From the NCBI RefSeq assembly GCF_002198675.1, contig NZ_MWLL01000085.1, positions 85,216 through 123,966 of the forward strand: a stretch of 38,751 nt of DNA, written 5' to 3'. This DNA comes from Kineosporia sp. R_H_3 (lineage in GTDB: Bacteria; Actinomycetota; Actinomycetes; Actinomycetales; Kineosporiaceae). Below are positions 25,631 through 33,658 of the stretch, one piece after another; position 1 is the stretch's first letter; each line of letters opens with the position of its first letter. Both the position numbers and the translations under genes were made by a program. Under the pieces are notes generated by a model. The model was not told the DNA's origin. It saw only the letters and a program-made list of their open reading frames with translations, and ran no database searches.

Positions 25631-27871
25631 GTGTCCGAGACGAGAAGCATCGCTGCGACGGTCGGCGGCTGGAGCGTGCGCCACCGGCTGGTGGCCGTCC
25701 TGGGGTGGGTCGTGCTGGTCCTGCTCGCCTCGGTCGTCGGCAGCCGGGCCGGGCAGCAGCAGATGACGGAGCAGGAGTACGCCAGGGGCGACACCGCCCG
25801 TGCGATGCAGATCCTCGACGACGCAGGGCTGCAGGCCGCCGCCGCCGAGATGATCCTGGTCAGCACCGGCACCGGGACGGTGTGGGACCCGCAGTTCCGC
25901 GCCGTCGTCTCCGACCTCGCGACGTCGGTCCGGGCGACGGGGCTGGTCACCACCTGGACCGACCCGTACACGGCGAAGCTCGTGTCCGCCGACCAGCGCG
26001 CGGTCCTCGTGAACCTCACCATGGCCGGCGACCCGATGACGGCGGCCGACCGGGTCCAGCCGATCGTCGACGCCGTCGACGACGTCCGGGCCGCGCACCC
26101 GCAGGTGCGCATCGACCAGTTCGGTGACGGCACCGCCAACCTGTGGTTCAACGACACGATCGGCAAGGACTTCCGGCGGGCCGAGTGGACCGCGGTGCCC
26201 CTGGCGCTCGGGATCCTCCTGGTGGCCTTCGGGGCGTTCCTGGCCGCCGTCCTGCCGGTCGGCCTGGCCCTGACGTCGTTCCTCGCCGCGAACGGCGTCC
26301 TCGCCCTCGTGAGCCACCGGATGCACGTGGACAACTCCACCAGCTCGGTGATGCTGCTCGTCGGCCTGGCGGTCGGTGTCGACTACTGCATGTTCTACCT
26401 GCGCCGCGAACGGGAGGAGCGGGCCCGGGGCGTCGAGCCCGCCGAGGCACTGCGGATCGCCGCCGCGACCTCCGGCCGGTCCGTGCTCGTCTCGGGCCTG
26501 ACCGTGGTCGTCGCCATGTCCGGCATGTTCCTGTCGGGGATGCTGCTGTTCGACGGGTTCGCCGTGGCGGCGATCCTCGTCGTCCTGGTGGCGGTCGTCG
26601 GTTCGGTGACGGTGCTGCCCGCGCTGCTGTCCCTGCTCGGCGACCACGTCGACCTGGGGCGGATCCCCGGGCTCGCCCGGATGCGCCGGCCGCACGAGGG
26701 CAGCCGGGTCTGGGCGGCCGTCCTCGGCCGGGTCCTGGCCCGCCCCGTCCTGTCGGCCGCGGCGGCCCTCGCCTTCCTCCTCGTGCTCGCGACGCCCGTC
26801 CTGGGGATCCGCACCGAGCGGCTCAGCCTGGACAAGCTGCTGCCTGCGGACGCGAGCGTCATGACGTCCTACCACCGGATCACCGCGGCGTTCCCGGGCG
26901 GCCCCACGCCGGCGGACGTCGTCGTCAAGGCCCCCGACGTGACCGGCTCCGCCGTCACCGGTGCGGTGGAGGAGTTCCGCCGGGCTGCGCTGGCCACCGG
27001 CCTCGTCCACGAACCGATCCAGGTCGCCATCCACGACGCGCAGGACGTCGTGCGGGTCTCCGTGCCGCTCCAGGGCGACGGGACCGACGCCACCTCGGTA
27101 CGCGCCCTCGAGGCGCTGCGCGAGGACGTCGTCCCGGCGACCCTCGGCCGGGTCCCGGGGGCCCAGGCCTACGTGAGCGGCAACCTGGCGTTCTCCCAGG
27201 ACTTCAACGCCCAGCTCGAGCGGGCGATCGCGCCGGTCATCAGCTTCGTCCTCGTCCTGGCGTTCCTGCTCATGCTCGTGTCGTTCCGCTCGGTGACGAT
27301 CGCGGCGGTGTCGGTGTTCCTCAACGTCGTCTCCATGGGTGCCGCGTTCGGCGTCATGGTGGCCGTGTTCCAGCACGGGTGGGGAGCCGGGCTCGTCGGC
27401 GCCCGCGGGGTCGGGGCCATCGAGTCGTGGGTGCCGCTGTTCTCGTTCGTCATCCTCTTCGGGCTCTCGATGGACTACCACGTCTTCGTCGTCTCCCGGA
27501 TCAGGGAGGCGTACGACCGCGGGATGCCCACGACGGAGGCGATCTCCCACGGCATCAAGATCTCCGCCGGCGTCGTCACGAGCGCCGCCACCATCATGGT
27601 CGCGGTCTTCGCCGTCTTCGGGACGCTCTCGATGACGACGTTCAAGCAGCTCGGCGTAGGGCTCGCGGTGGCCATCCTGCTCGACGCCACGGTCGTCCGG
27701 GCGGTGCTCCTCCCGTCGCTGCTCACGCTCCTCGGGGAACGCACCTGGTGGCTGCCGCGCTGGCTGCCGCTGGCGGCCCCTGTGCCGCACGCCGGCCCCG
27801 CCGCGACCTCGCGCCGGGAGCACGTCACCCTGCCGGACCCCCGGGACCGGGTCGCCCCGGGCGGGCGGTGA
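25631..27871 (+). CDS. MMPL-family RND transporter
   Basis: A 746-residue exporter of the MMPL family, which moves lipids, siderophores or hydrophobic compounds across the membrane using proton flow. It shows the usual two-fold layout: TM1 near residues 20-40, an extracytoplasmic loop of about 140 residues, five spans with GLAVGVDYCMFYLRRERE holding the proton-relay Asp-Tyr pair, then a second half with another large loop and GLSMDYHVFVVSRIREAYDRG. GTG start with GGGGAGGGAG upstream. It stands alone between a 148-base gap and the HTH-VOC gene, without a TetR neighbour, so its substrate is open. Confidence 0.92.
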   Translation: MSETRSIAATVGGWSVRHRLVAVLGWVVLVLLASVVGSRAGQQQMTEQEYARGDTARAMQILDDAGLQAAAAEMILVSTGTGTVWDPQFRAVVSDLATSVRATGLVTTWTDPYTAKLVSADQRAVLVNLTMAGDPMTAADRVQPIVDAVDDVRAAHPQVRIDQFGDGTANLWFNDTIGKDFRRAEWTAVPLALGILLVAFGAFLAAVLPVGLALTSFLAANGVLALVSHRMHVDNSTSSVMLLVGLAVGVDYCMFYLRREREERARGVEPAEALRIAAATSGRSVLVSGLTVVVAMSGMFLSGMLLFDGFAVAAILVVLVAVVGSVTVLPALLSLLGDHVDLGRIPGLARMRRPHEGSRVWAAVLGRVLARPVLSAAAALAFLLVLATPVLGIRTERLSLDKLLPADASVMTSYHRITAAFPGGPTPADVVVKAPDVTGSAVTGAVEEFRRAALATGLVHEPIQVAIHDAQDVVRVSVPLQGDGTDATSVRALEALREDVVPATLGRVPGAQAYVSGNLAFSQDFNAQLERAIAPVISFVLVLAFLLMLVSFRSVTIAAVSVFLNVVSMGAAFGVMVAVFQHGWGAGLVGARGVGAIESWVPLFSFVILFGLSMDYHVFVVSRIREAYDRGMPTTEAISHGIKISAGVVTSAATIMVAVFAVFGTLSMTTFKQLGVGLAVAILLDATVVRAVLLPSLLTLLGERTWWLPRWLPLAAPVPHAGPAATSRREHVTLPDPRDRVAPGGR

Positions 27872-27929
27872 GCACGGCCCGCCGCCGTGGCACCTGCCCC
27901 GGGGGAGGGTAAATCGCGCGCCGCAGCGT

Positions 27930-27945
27930 TAGCGTCGTCGGCGTG
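27930..27945 (+). promoter_or_regulatory. Leaderless -10 box for the HTH-VOC gene
   Basis: TAGCGT (27930-27935), 7 bases, then the GTG start at 27943. No Shine-Dalgarno sequence is visible. Confidence 0.5.
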
Positions 27946-28617
27946 ACGAAGCCCCGGGGACGTCCGCGACATCCGGACGTCCTGACGCCTGCTGAGTGGG
28001 ACGCGGTCGACGCCGTGCGGCACGGCATGTCCTACGCGGACCACGCCCGCCGGCGGGGCGTGAGCCGCGACGCGGTCAAGGCGCTCGTCGTCTCGGCGCG
28101 CGACAAGCTCGGGCTCGCCGATCGTGACGCGGTGCGGGCCTGGAACGGGATCCCGGCGGACAGCGCGCTCGCCGGTGCGAGGGCGAAGGCGAGGAGGACG
28201 GTCGTGGACGATGCGGTCGCGGACGCGACGACGGGCGGCGGCCTGCAGCTCGGCCCGATCGGTCAGGTGGCACGGCACGTCCGTGACACCGCGGCCTCGG
28301 TGGCCTGGTACCGGGACGTCCTGGGTCTCACGCACCTCTTCACCGCCGGTGACCTCGCGTTCTTCGACTGCGACGGCGTCCGGCTGTTCCTCTCCCCCTT
28401 CGAGGGCTCCGGCGGCGAGCCGTCGATCCTCTACTTCCGGGTGCCCGGCATCCACGCCGCGGTCGACGAGCTCACCATCCGCGGTGTCGTGTTCGAGGGC
28501 GCCCCGCACCGGATCTTCACGCACCCGGACGGCACCGAGGAGTGGATGGCCTTCTTCCGCGACCCGGACGGCCACCTCCTCGCCCTCATGACCCAGGTGG
28601 CGCCGTCCGCCTCGTGA
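27943..28617 (+). CDS. HTH - VOC (glyoxalase/bleomycin resistance) fusion protein
   Basis: A 224-residue two-domain protein. Residues about 13-62 form a LuxR/sigma-like helix-turn-helix: LTPAEWDAVDAVRHGMSYADHARRRGVSRDAVKALVVSARDKLGL. After a linker, residues about 100-220 form one VOC module beginning QVARHVRDTAASVAWYRDVLGLTHLF and ending FFRDPDGHLLALMTQV. VOC domains bind small ligands or metals, so this looks like a one-component regulator sensing a metabolite, or an enzyme with a DNA-binding tether. Promoter geometry suggests leaderless expression. It follows the MMPL gene by 71 bases but has its own promoter. Which DNA it binds is unknown. Confidence 0.85.
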   Translation: MTKPRGRPRHPDVLTPAEWDAVDAVRHGMSYADHARRRGVSRDAVKALVVSARDKLGLADRDAVRAWNGIPADSALAGARAKARRTVVDDAVADATTGGGLQLGPIGQVARHVRDTAASVAWYRDVLGLTHLFTAGDLAFFDCDGVRLFLSPFEGSGGEPSILYFRVPGIHAAVDELTIRGVVFEGAPHRIFTHPDGTEEWMAFFRDPDGHLLALMTQVAPSAS

Positions 28618-28669
28618 CGTATGTGCCGTTCGGGCGATGGGGCCCGCACGCCGTCCGCCCCCTTGCCCG

Positions 28670-28702
28670 CCACCGCGCTCCCGCGCCGTTCCGGCGCGGT
28701 GG
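28670..28702 (+). terminator. Hairpin between the HTH-VOC gene and pilT
   Basis: CCACCGCGC pairs with GCGCGGTGG (9-bp stem); the 15-base loop can itself form GCGCC/GGCGC. Placed 52 bases after the VOC stop. Confidence 0.55.
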
Positions 28703-28753
28703 GCCGTTGGGGCTGCCGTCATCGTTCCGGGCCCGGCCTGCACACTGCCCGGA

Positions 28754-28768
28754 TAGTCTCCGAATGTG
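28754..28768 (+). promoter_or_regulatory. Leaderless -10 box for pilT
   Basis: TAGTCT (28754-28759), 6 bases, then the GTG start at 28766. No ribosome-binding site is visible. Confidence 0.5.
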
Positions 28769-29902
28769 TCCGACGCGAACCTTCCCCCCGGGATCGACAG
28801 CCTCATCGCCACCCTGTGGCAGGCCCGGGGCACCGACCTGCTGCTCACCGCCGGCGCACGGCCGCTGATCCGGGTGGACGGCGACCTGCACCCGGTGCGC
28901 GAGACCGCGGTGCTCACCGGGCTGGACACCGCCCAGGCCGTGGACCTCCTGCTCGGCGAGAAGCAGCGCGAGCAGTTCGCGGCCGGTTCCGAGGTGGACT
29001 TCTCGTTCTCCTGGCGCGGCACCGCACGCATCCGCGGCAACGCGTACCGGCAGCGCGGCGACGTCGCGGTCGCCCTGCGGATCATCCCCCGGCAGATCCC
29101 CGGCTTCGACGACATCCGCATCCCGGCCGCCGTCCGGCAGTTCGCAGCGTTGAAGCAGGGTCTCGTCCTCGTCACCGGCCCGACGGGCTCCGGCAAGTCG
29201 ACGACGCTCGCCTCGATCATCAACGTCATCAACGAGAACCGCGCGGTCCACATCCTCACGATCGAGGACCCGATCGAGTACGTGCACGAGCACAAGCGTG
29301 CAGCGGTGAGCCAGCGCGAGGTCGGCGAGGACACCGAGTCCTTCGCCCACGCGCTGCGCAGCGCGCTCCGCGAGGACCCCGACGTCATCCTCGTCGGCGA
29401 GATGCGCGACCTCGAGTCGATCCGTTTCGCCCTGACCCTGGCCGAGACCGGCCACCTCGTCCTCGCGACCCTGCACACGAACGACACGGCGCAGGCCGTC
29501 GACCGTCTCGTCGACGTCTTCCCCGCGGACCAGCAACCGCAGATCCGCGTGCAGCTCGCGAGCACGCTGACCGGCGTCGTCTACCAGCGTCTCGTCCCCC
29601 GCCTCGGCGGCGGCATGGTCGCCGCCCACGAGGTGCTCGTCGCGAACGGCCCGGTGCGCAACCTCATCAAGGAGGGCAAGACCAACCAGCTGCGCAACCA
29701 GCTGGTGACGGGGATGAACGTCGGCATGCAGACGATCGAGCAGTCGCTCGGCGAGCTGGTGCGGACGGGGTTCGTCACGTACGAGGAGGCGACCGCCCGG
29801 TCGCTGTTCCCGGGCGAGATCGAGCGGCCGCTGGTGTCGCCTGTCGCGGCCCAGGGCATGGTGCCCGGCCTCCAGGGCCCGCAGCAGGTCCACACGTACT
29901 GA
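28766..29902 (+). CDS. pilT: Type IV pilus retraction ATPase PilT
   Basis: A 378-residue hexameric secretion ATPase that depolymerises the pilus at its cytosolic base, powering twitching and DNA uptake. Walker A is GPTGSGKS (138-145), the Asp box contains TIEDPIEYVHEH, Walker B is DPDVILVGEMRD (205-215), and the His box is GHLVLATLHTNDTAQAVDRLVDVFP. The C-terminal GPVRNLIKEGK is the PilT-specific AIRNLIREGK-type motif that separates it from PilB. No N-terminal T2SSE_N domain and no tetracysteine. It lies on the opposite strand from the pil operon 650 bases away, so extension and retraction motors are transcribed separately. Confidence 0.95.
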   Translation: MSDANLPPGIDSLIATLWQARGTDLLLTAGARPLIRVDGDLHPVRETAVLTGLDTAQAVDLLLGEKQREQFAAGSEVDFSFSWRGTARIRGNAYRQRGDVAVALRIIPRQIPGFDDIRIPAAVRQFAALKQGLVLVTGPTGSGKSTTLASIINVINENRAVHILTIEDPIEYVHEHKRAAVSQREVGEDTESFAHALRSALREDPDVILVGEMRDLESIRFALTLAETGHLVLATLHTNDTAQAVDRLVDVFPADQQPQIRVQLASTLTGVVYQRLVPRLGGGMVAAHEVLVANGPVRNLIKEGKTNQLRNQLVTGMNVGMQTIEQSLGELVRTGFVTYEEATARSLFPGEIERPLVSPVAAQGMVPGLQGPQQVHTY

Positions 29903-29904
29903 CG

Positions 29905-30186
29905 GCCCGCAGCGGGCGCGGCCACGAGGCGCACGGTGTGCGGCCAGTTCGCGACCCGACGGTCGACGAGCGTGGCGCGCGGCACGAGCGTCGGTGCGTA
30001 GGTGTCGACGGTCGCGACCGTCATGCCGTCGACCTGCACCGCCAACCGCCCGCACACAGGGCAGCGCTCGCCGACGATCGTGACCCCGGACGTCGTCGTC
30101 TGCGTCGTGAGTGTCGCGCAGGGCGTCCGAGTGACGGTGAACGTGCCGAGGTAGGCGTCGTCGGACACGACCCGGGTCCACGCGCC
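29905..30186 (-). pseudogene. Orphan fragment of a secreted beta-sandwich (carbohydrate-binding-like) domain
   Basis: A stretch of about 92 codons on the minus strand reads GAWTRVVSDDAYLGTFTV, then CATLTTQTTTSGVTIVGERC, VQVDGMTVATVDTYAP and WPHTVRLVAAP. This pattern (WTRV...AY.GT...ATLT...G..V.G...VDG...ATVD.Y......HTVR.V) is common as the C-terminal module of large secreted actinobacterial proteins. There is no credible start, signal peptide or rest of the gene, and the frame simply runs into the antisense of pilT. I read it as the remnant of a lost surface protein. The match is by pattern recognition, not alignment. Confidence 0.5.
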
Positions 30187-30501
30187 TGACGGCGGTAACC
30201 CTCTTGAGCGCGCGACGCAGCATGCTGGAGGTCCCCCTGTCGGCTCGGGGCTCCCCCGAGCCCGACACGGTGGGCCCACGCCCCTCCGAGGACTGCGGAA
30301 CGGGCAGTCACCGGGCTCTCGCGCGGGTCGTGACTGGGCGGCGACGGTAGCCCGTGTGCGCTGATGCGAGTCACCCCTGGTACGGCGTGTCCTCCACCTG
30401 GCCAGTGCGTGTCAGCACGATCAGCCCTTCGCCGACGGGCGCACGCGCCCATCGCACCTCGCCGAGTCTCGTTGCCGAACAACGACTCTGGACTGTGGAA
30501 C

Positions 30502-30545
30502 GTCGAAGGGTCCGGAGGAGGCGCACCCCCTCCGGACCCTTCGAC
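30502..30545 (-). terminator. Terminator of the pil operon
   Basis: GTCGAAGGGTCCGGAGG and its exact reverse complement (17-bp stem, 10-base loop), 11 bases past the pilA stop on the minus strand. The CGAAGGG...CCCTTCG outer stem resembles the terminator at 3801-3834. Confidence 0.85.
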
Positions 30546-30555
30546 CGGGCTCAGA

Positions 30556-30912
30556 TCACGGGCACGAGGTGATGGTGACCGTCCCGGTCCCCGCTGCGTA
30601 GCCGAGCGTGGTCCCCGTGGGCGCGGCCTTGAGGTACCCCTGGCTGACGAGCGTCGTGCCGGCGGGAGTGCCGTTGTACGTGCCCGTCCCGATCCCGGTC
30701 GCGAACGTTCCCTTGGCAGCGTTGTACGCGTCGGACGCGACCTGGACGGTCTTCTGGTCGGCGCTGCAGGCCGCCGTCTGCGCGTCCGCACGGAAGGTGC
30801 TCACGCCGAAGACGACGATGCCCGCGAGGATGCCGAGCACGACGATGACGATGAGGAGCTCGATGAGGGTGAACCCCTCCTGGCGGGCCTCGCGGATCTT
30901 GTGACGCAGCAT
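30556..30912 (-). CDS. pilA: Type IV major prepilin PilA
   Basis: A 118-residue pilin subunit, the building block of the pilus fibre. The class III leader is MLRHKIREARQEG followed by the cleavage site G|F and the conserved hydrophobic helix FTLIELLIVIVVLGILAGIVVFGV with Glu5 of the mature protein. The C-terminal region has two cysteines (AACSADQ and TITSCP) that could close the usual disulphide loop. Processing needs PilD, which is not in this window. AGGAA lies 10 bases before the ATG. Last gene of the operon, 129 bases after the 524-residue protein gene and followed by a strong terminator, so it may also have its own promoter. Confidence 0.95.
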   Translation of the reverse strand: MLRHKIREARQEGFTLIELLIVIVVLGILAGIVVFGVSTFRADAQTAACSADQKTVQVASDAYNAAKGTFATGIGTGTYNGTPAGTTLVSQGYLKAAPTGTTLGYAAGTGTVTITSCP

Positions 30913-31041
30913 GAAAGGTTCCTGCTCTCTCTGACTCGTACGGACGTGCTGTCGGTGGATCCGGGCTCGACGGCGTCGAGGTCCCTGCCCCGTCCGCGGC
31001 TCGACCGGGGCCGAGAACGGACGGGAAGCGTCATGTGTCCT

Positions 31042-32616
31042 TCACCGCTCGAGCTTCCAGCCGAGGACACTGACCGAGCGCTGCCCGGCTGGGCACGGGG
31101 TCAGGCAGTTGTCGGTGTAGCGGACCTTGGCCCGCCCCAGGACGGAGCAGGTCGCCGTCGTCGGTGCGTCGGTGGGCGAGGCGCAGGACCAGGCGGTGAG
31201 GAAGACCGTCGTCGGTGCGACCACCAGACGCGTGGCTGGCGTCCCGAGGTCGATGACCGGGAGTGACGTCGCACTGTTGGGACTGATGTTCAGGTCGATC
31301 GTGCTGACGACCACCGGGTACTTGAACACCGTGTTGGTGGCCTTCTTGAGGTTGACCGACACCGAGGCCGCCGGCATGTAGGTCCACCCCTGGACGAAGA
31401 CCGTGGGGTTCACGGCGGCGGTCGACGTCACGCTCACGACCGGCCCGGGAGCGCCCCCGCCCCCGAAGAACGCGATGGGCACCTTGAGCGGAAGCGTCGA
31501 CGCGGAGTACGGCGCGCAGATCTCGAATCCGCCGTCGGAGATCTCCAGCTGGCTGGTCCCCTGGAAGATGAACTGGGCGCCCGCGGTCGAACCACCGGTC
31601 TGCGGCGCCACGCACTGGCCGGGCACAGCGCTCGACGGCGTCGTCGCTGCTCCGGCCACCAACGTGCTCGGGACGGCGAGCTTCCAGACACGCTTGGACG
31701 CCGGGCTGTCCTGGAAGTCGAACGCGTAGACGCCCTGGTGGAACCAGAACACCTTGTTCTTGCAGCTGTTGGACGCGGTGATGTTGTTGAGCGCCGTCGC
31801 GGAGGTGTAGAGCCCCGGGTAGAAGTGCACCACCGATCCGCTGCAGCTGGTCGGCGCCGCGGGCGAGGGGGCGGCGGTCGGTGCGGTCGGCGCCTGGAAC
31901 TCGGCCGGGTGGACGAGGCCGGGGTCGGTACCGACGGTCTGCGATGTCGCGTTGCACGAACGTGCAACGGCCACTCCCGCCTGCGGATAGACCGTGCCGG
32001 CGCACGAGCCTTCAGCAGTGATGGTGCTGGTGGCGCCACCCACGTAGAACCCGTTGCAGTTGGTCGTCGCGGACGGCGGAGGCCAGGCCGCCGGGCAGTT
32101 GCTCCCGGTGGGCACGCTGATCCCCGAGTTGGAGTAGACAGACCCGTTGATGCGCAACGGGTTGTTGCCGCTGTCGACGATGCCTGTCTGTCCGGTGGCC
32201 AAGGTCAGCAGGGCCTGCTGCGACTGCACCGTGGTCGTGGACTCCACGAGGCTCCCACTCGAGCCGCCGGCCGGGTCCGGCGAGCACTTCACCTGGACGA
32301 CGCCGCCGGATGGCGCGGGGTACATCTTGCTCGTCCCTGCGCCGTCGTGGGCTCCCGACTCGAAGCACTTGGCGTTGTACGTCGGGTCGTTGAAGTAGCC
32401 GCTGTGCCGGACGTCGTTCACCGCGAGCTGGAGCGCACCTGCGACGTCTGCCGAACTCTGGTTGGCGGCCAGGGTCTTGGTCGCGGACGTGATCCCCACG
32501 CTCGTGTAAGCGAGGAGGGATCCGACGACAAGTCCCACGCCGATGACGAACATCATGACGAGGATCAGGGAGGCCCCGTCGTCGTTCCGGCGTCGTCTGC
32601 GCGCCGTCCCGGTCAC
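31042..32616 (-). CDS. Large pilus-associated protein, PilX/tip-adhesin candidate
   Basis: A 524-residue protein with a basic N-terminus TARRRRRNDDG and one hydrophobic helix ASLILVMMFVIGVGLVVGSLLAYTSVG, as in PilX-type proteins, but without the usual Glu5 of processed pilins. The remaining 480 residues are extracytoplasmic, Ser/Thr/Gly/Pro-rich and contain many cysteines, with repeated beta-rich segments such as VHFYPGLYTSATALNNIT and VFWFHQGVYAFDF. GTG start overlaps the preceding minor pilin stop as GTGA. The place in the operon and architecture suggest a minor pilus component or tip adhesin; no enzymatic motif is recognisable. Function is inference. Confidence 0.8.
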   Translation of the reverse strand: MTGTARRRRRNDDGASLILVMMFVIGVGLVVGSLLAYTSVGITSATKTLAANQSSADVAGALQLAVNDVRHSGYFNDPTYNAKCFESGAHDGAGTSKMYPAPSGGVVQVKCSPDPAGGSSGSLVESTTTVQSQQALLTLATGQTGIVDSGNNPLRINGSVYSNSGISVPTGSNCPAAWPPPSATTNCNGFYVGGATSTITAEGSCAGTVYPQAGVAVARSCNATSQTVGTDPGLVHPAEFQAPTAPTAAPSPAAPTSCSGSVVHFYPGLYTSATALNNITASNSCKNKVFWFHQGVYAFDFQDSPASKRVWKLAVPSTLVAGAATTPSSAVPGQCVAPQTGGSTAGAQFIFQGTSQLEISDGGFEICAPYSASTLPLKVPIAFFGGGGAPGPVVSVTSTAAVNPTVFVQGWTYMPAASVSVNLKKATNTVFKYPVVVSTIDLNISPNSATSLPVIDLGTPATRLVVAPTTVFLTAWSCASPTDAPTTATCSVLGRAKVRYTDNCLTPCPAGQRSVSVLGWKLER

Positions 32617-33185
32617 GTCGTCCGCCTCTCTCCGACCAACGTGAAGGTGCCGCCGTCGAGCCGGGTCAGCGCCACGGAGACCCTCGAACCCGACACGGTC
32701 GGAGAGGCCGGGGTGCTGTCCGCGAGCGCTCGGGCGACGACCACGTCCCGGGCCGGGGTGAGCGGAGTGAGCGCTCCGGCGTTCGCCTCGCAGGAGAGCC
32801 GGTGAAGCTCCCTGGCCGCCACGCCGTTCACCGTCGTCGGCCGGAGGACGTAGGTGGTCACGACAATCCGCGACGTGGTCGGGCTCGAGGGCACGTAGCT
32901 GGACCCGCGGAACTCGACGAAGAGCGGCGAGGTCCCGCACTGCGCGGCACCGCTCGTGACGACGCCTGAAGCGTCGGCGGACTGGACGTCGTCCGCGAAG
33001 TACGTCGCCGTGAACTGCTCGCTGCGGGTGGAGTCCAGCCGGTCGCGGGTCGAGTTGTTCGCCGTGATCGCCGAGAACAGGACTCCCGTGATCGACACGA
33101 CGACCACACCGAGGATGGCGATGGCGACGATCAGCTCGATGAGAGTGAACCCGTCGTCCTGCGGCCACCGCTGCTGGCTCAACAT
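32613..33185 (-). CDS. Type IV minor prepilin (PilW/PilJ-like)
   Basis: A 190-residue prepilin. The leader MLSQQRWPQDDG is followed by the processing site and FTLIELIVAIAILGVVVVSITGVLFSAI, with Glu5. The rest is a small beta domain with a few cysteines (AQCGTS, LSCEAN). It overlaps the previous minor pilin by 7 bases and the next gene by 4 bases, so all are translated together. Minor pilins prime pilus assembly and can carry adhesive or DNA-binding functions. Confidence 0.9.
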   Translation of the reverse strand: MLSQQRWPQDDGFTLIELIVAIAILGVVVVSITGVLFSAITANNSTRDRLDSTRSEQFTATYFADDVQSADASGVVTSGAAQCGTSPLFVEFRGSSYVPSSPTTSRIVVTTYVLRPTTVNGVAARELHRLSCEANAGALTPLTPARDVVVARALADSTPASPTVSGSRVSVALTRLDGGTFTLVGERRTT

Positions 33186-33658
33186 GTCGTGCACGGCTTT
33201 CGCACGGTGACCCAGTAGTCGTTCACGACGCCGGGGTACGCGCCGTCCGCGACCGTCATCCGCAGTCTGACCCGCTGCGCCCCGGCGTCGTCCGTGGTCG
33301 TGCAGGTCCCGCTGACGAAGGTCGTGCCGTTCCAGTACTCCACCGACACGACCGACGGCGTGAAACCCGTCGGCAGGGCCTGCAGCGGCGGCGCCGCGTA
33401 CGAGAGGGTCGACGACGAGGCAGCCATGCAGGCGGTGTACGCGGCGCTCGCCTGGTCGACGACGTACTCGCCCCAGGACTTCAGCAGACTCTGCGACTGG
33501 ACCGCGCGCCTGTCCAGCGTGGACGAGGACGACGCGATCATGACGGCGCCGAGGATGGAGGAGGCCGTGATGCCCAGGATGGCCACCGACACGAGCAGCT
33601 CGATCAGGCTCTCTCCCCTGTCCTCGCGGCGGCGCTCTGCCGGCACATGAGGCGTCAT
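33179..33658 (-). CDS. Type IV minor prepilin (PilV-like)
   Basis: A 159-residue prepilin with leader MTPHVPAERRREDRG and helix ESLIELLVSVAILGITASSILGAVMIA. The residue after the cleavage Gly is Glu rather than Phe, and Glu5 is kept (ESLIE). The C-terminal part has a cysteine-rich end (SGTCTTTDD and RKPCTTC) suited to disulphides. ATG overlaps the pilC stop (ATGA). It forms a set with the next minor pilin and the large PilX-like protein. Confidence 0.88.
   Translation of the reverse strand: MTPHVPAERRREDRGESLIELLVSVAILGITASSILGAVMIASSSSTLDRRAVQSQSLLKSWGEYVVDQASAAYTACMAASSSTLSYAAPPLQALPTGFTPSVVSVEYWNGTTFVSGTCTTTDDAGAQRVRLRMTVADGAYPGVVNDYWVTVRKPCTTC

Larger units (their letters stand above)
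29903..30555. other. Intergenic region between pilT and pilA
   Basis: 653 bases between pilT and pilA stops with no intact gene. It holds the domain fragment at 29905-30186, a 13-bp hairpin at 30238-30267 (TGTCGG-CTCGGGG / CCCCGAG-C-CCGACA, loop CTC) and the pilA terminator at 30502-30545. The remaining 30270-30500 shows nothing I can name. Confidence 0.6.

Noticed and set aside
23665-27823. Long minus-strand open frames antisense to the CBS, transporter and MMPL genes.
   Set aside because: No domain, signal or membrane pattern; the plus-strand products are unambiguous.
30913-31041. c-di-GMP riboswitch before pilA.
   Set aside because: Considered because of the c-di-GMP context, but the conserved core elements of known classes are not visible.
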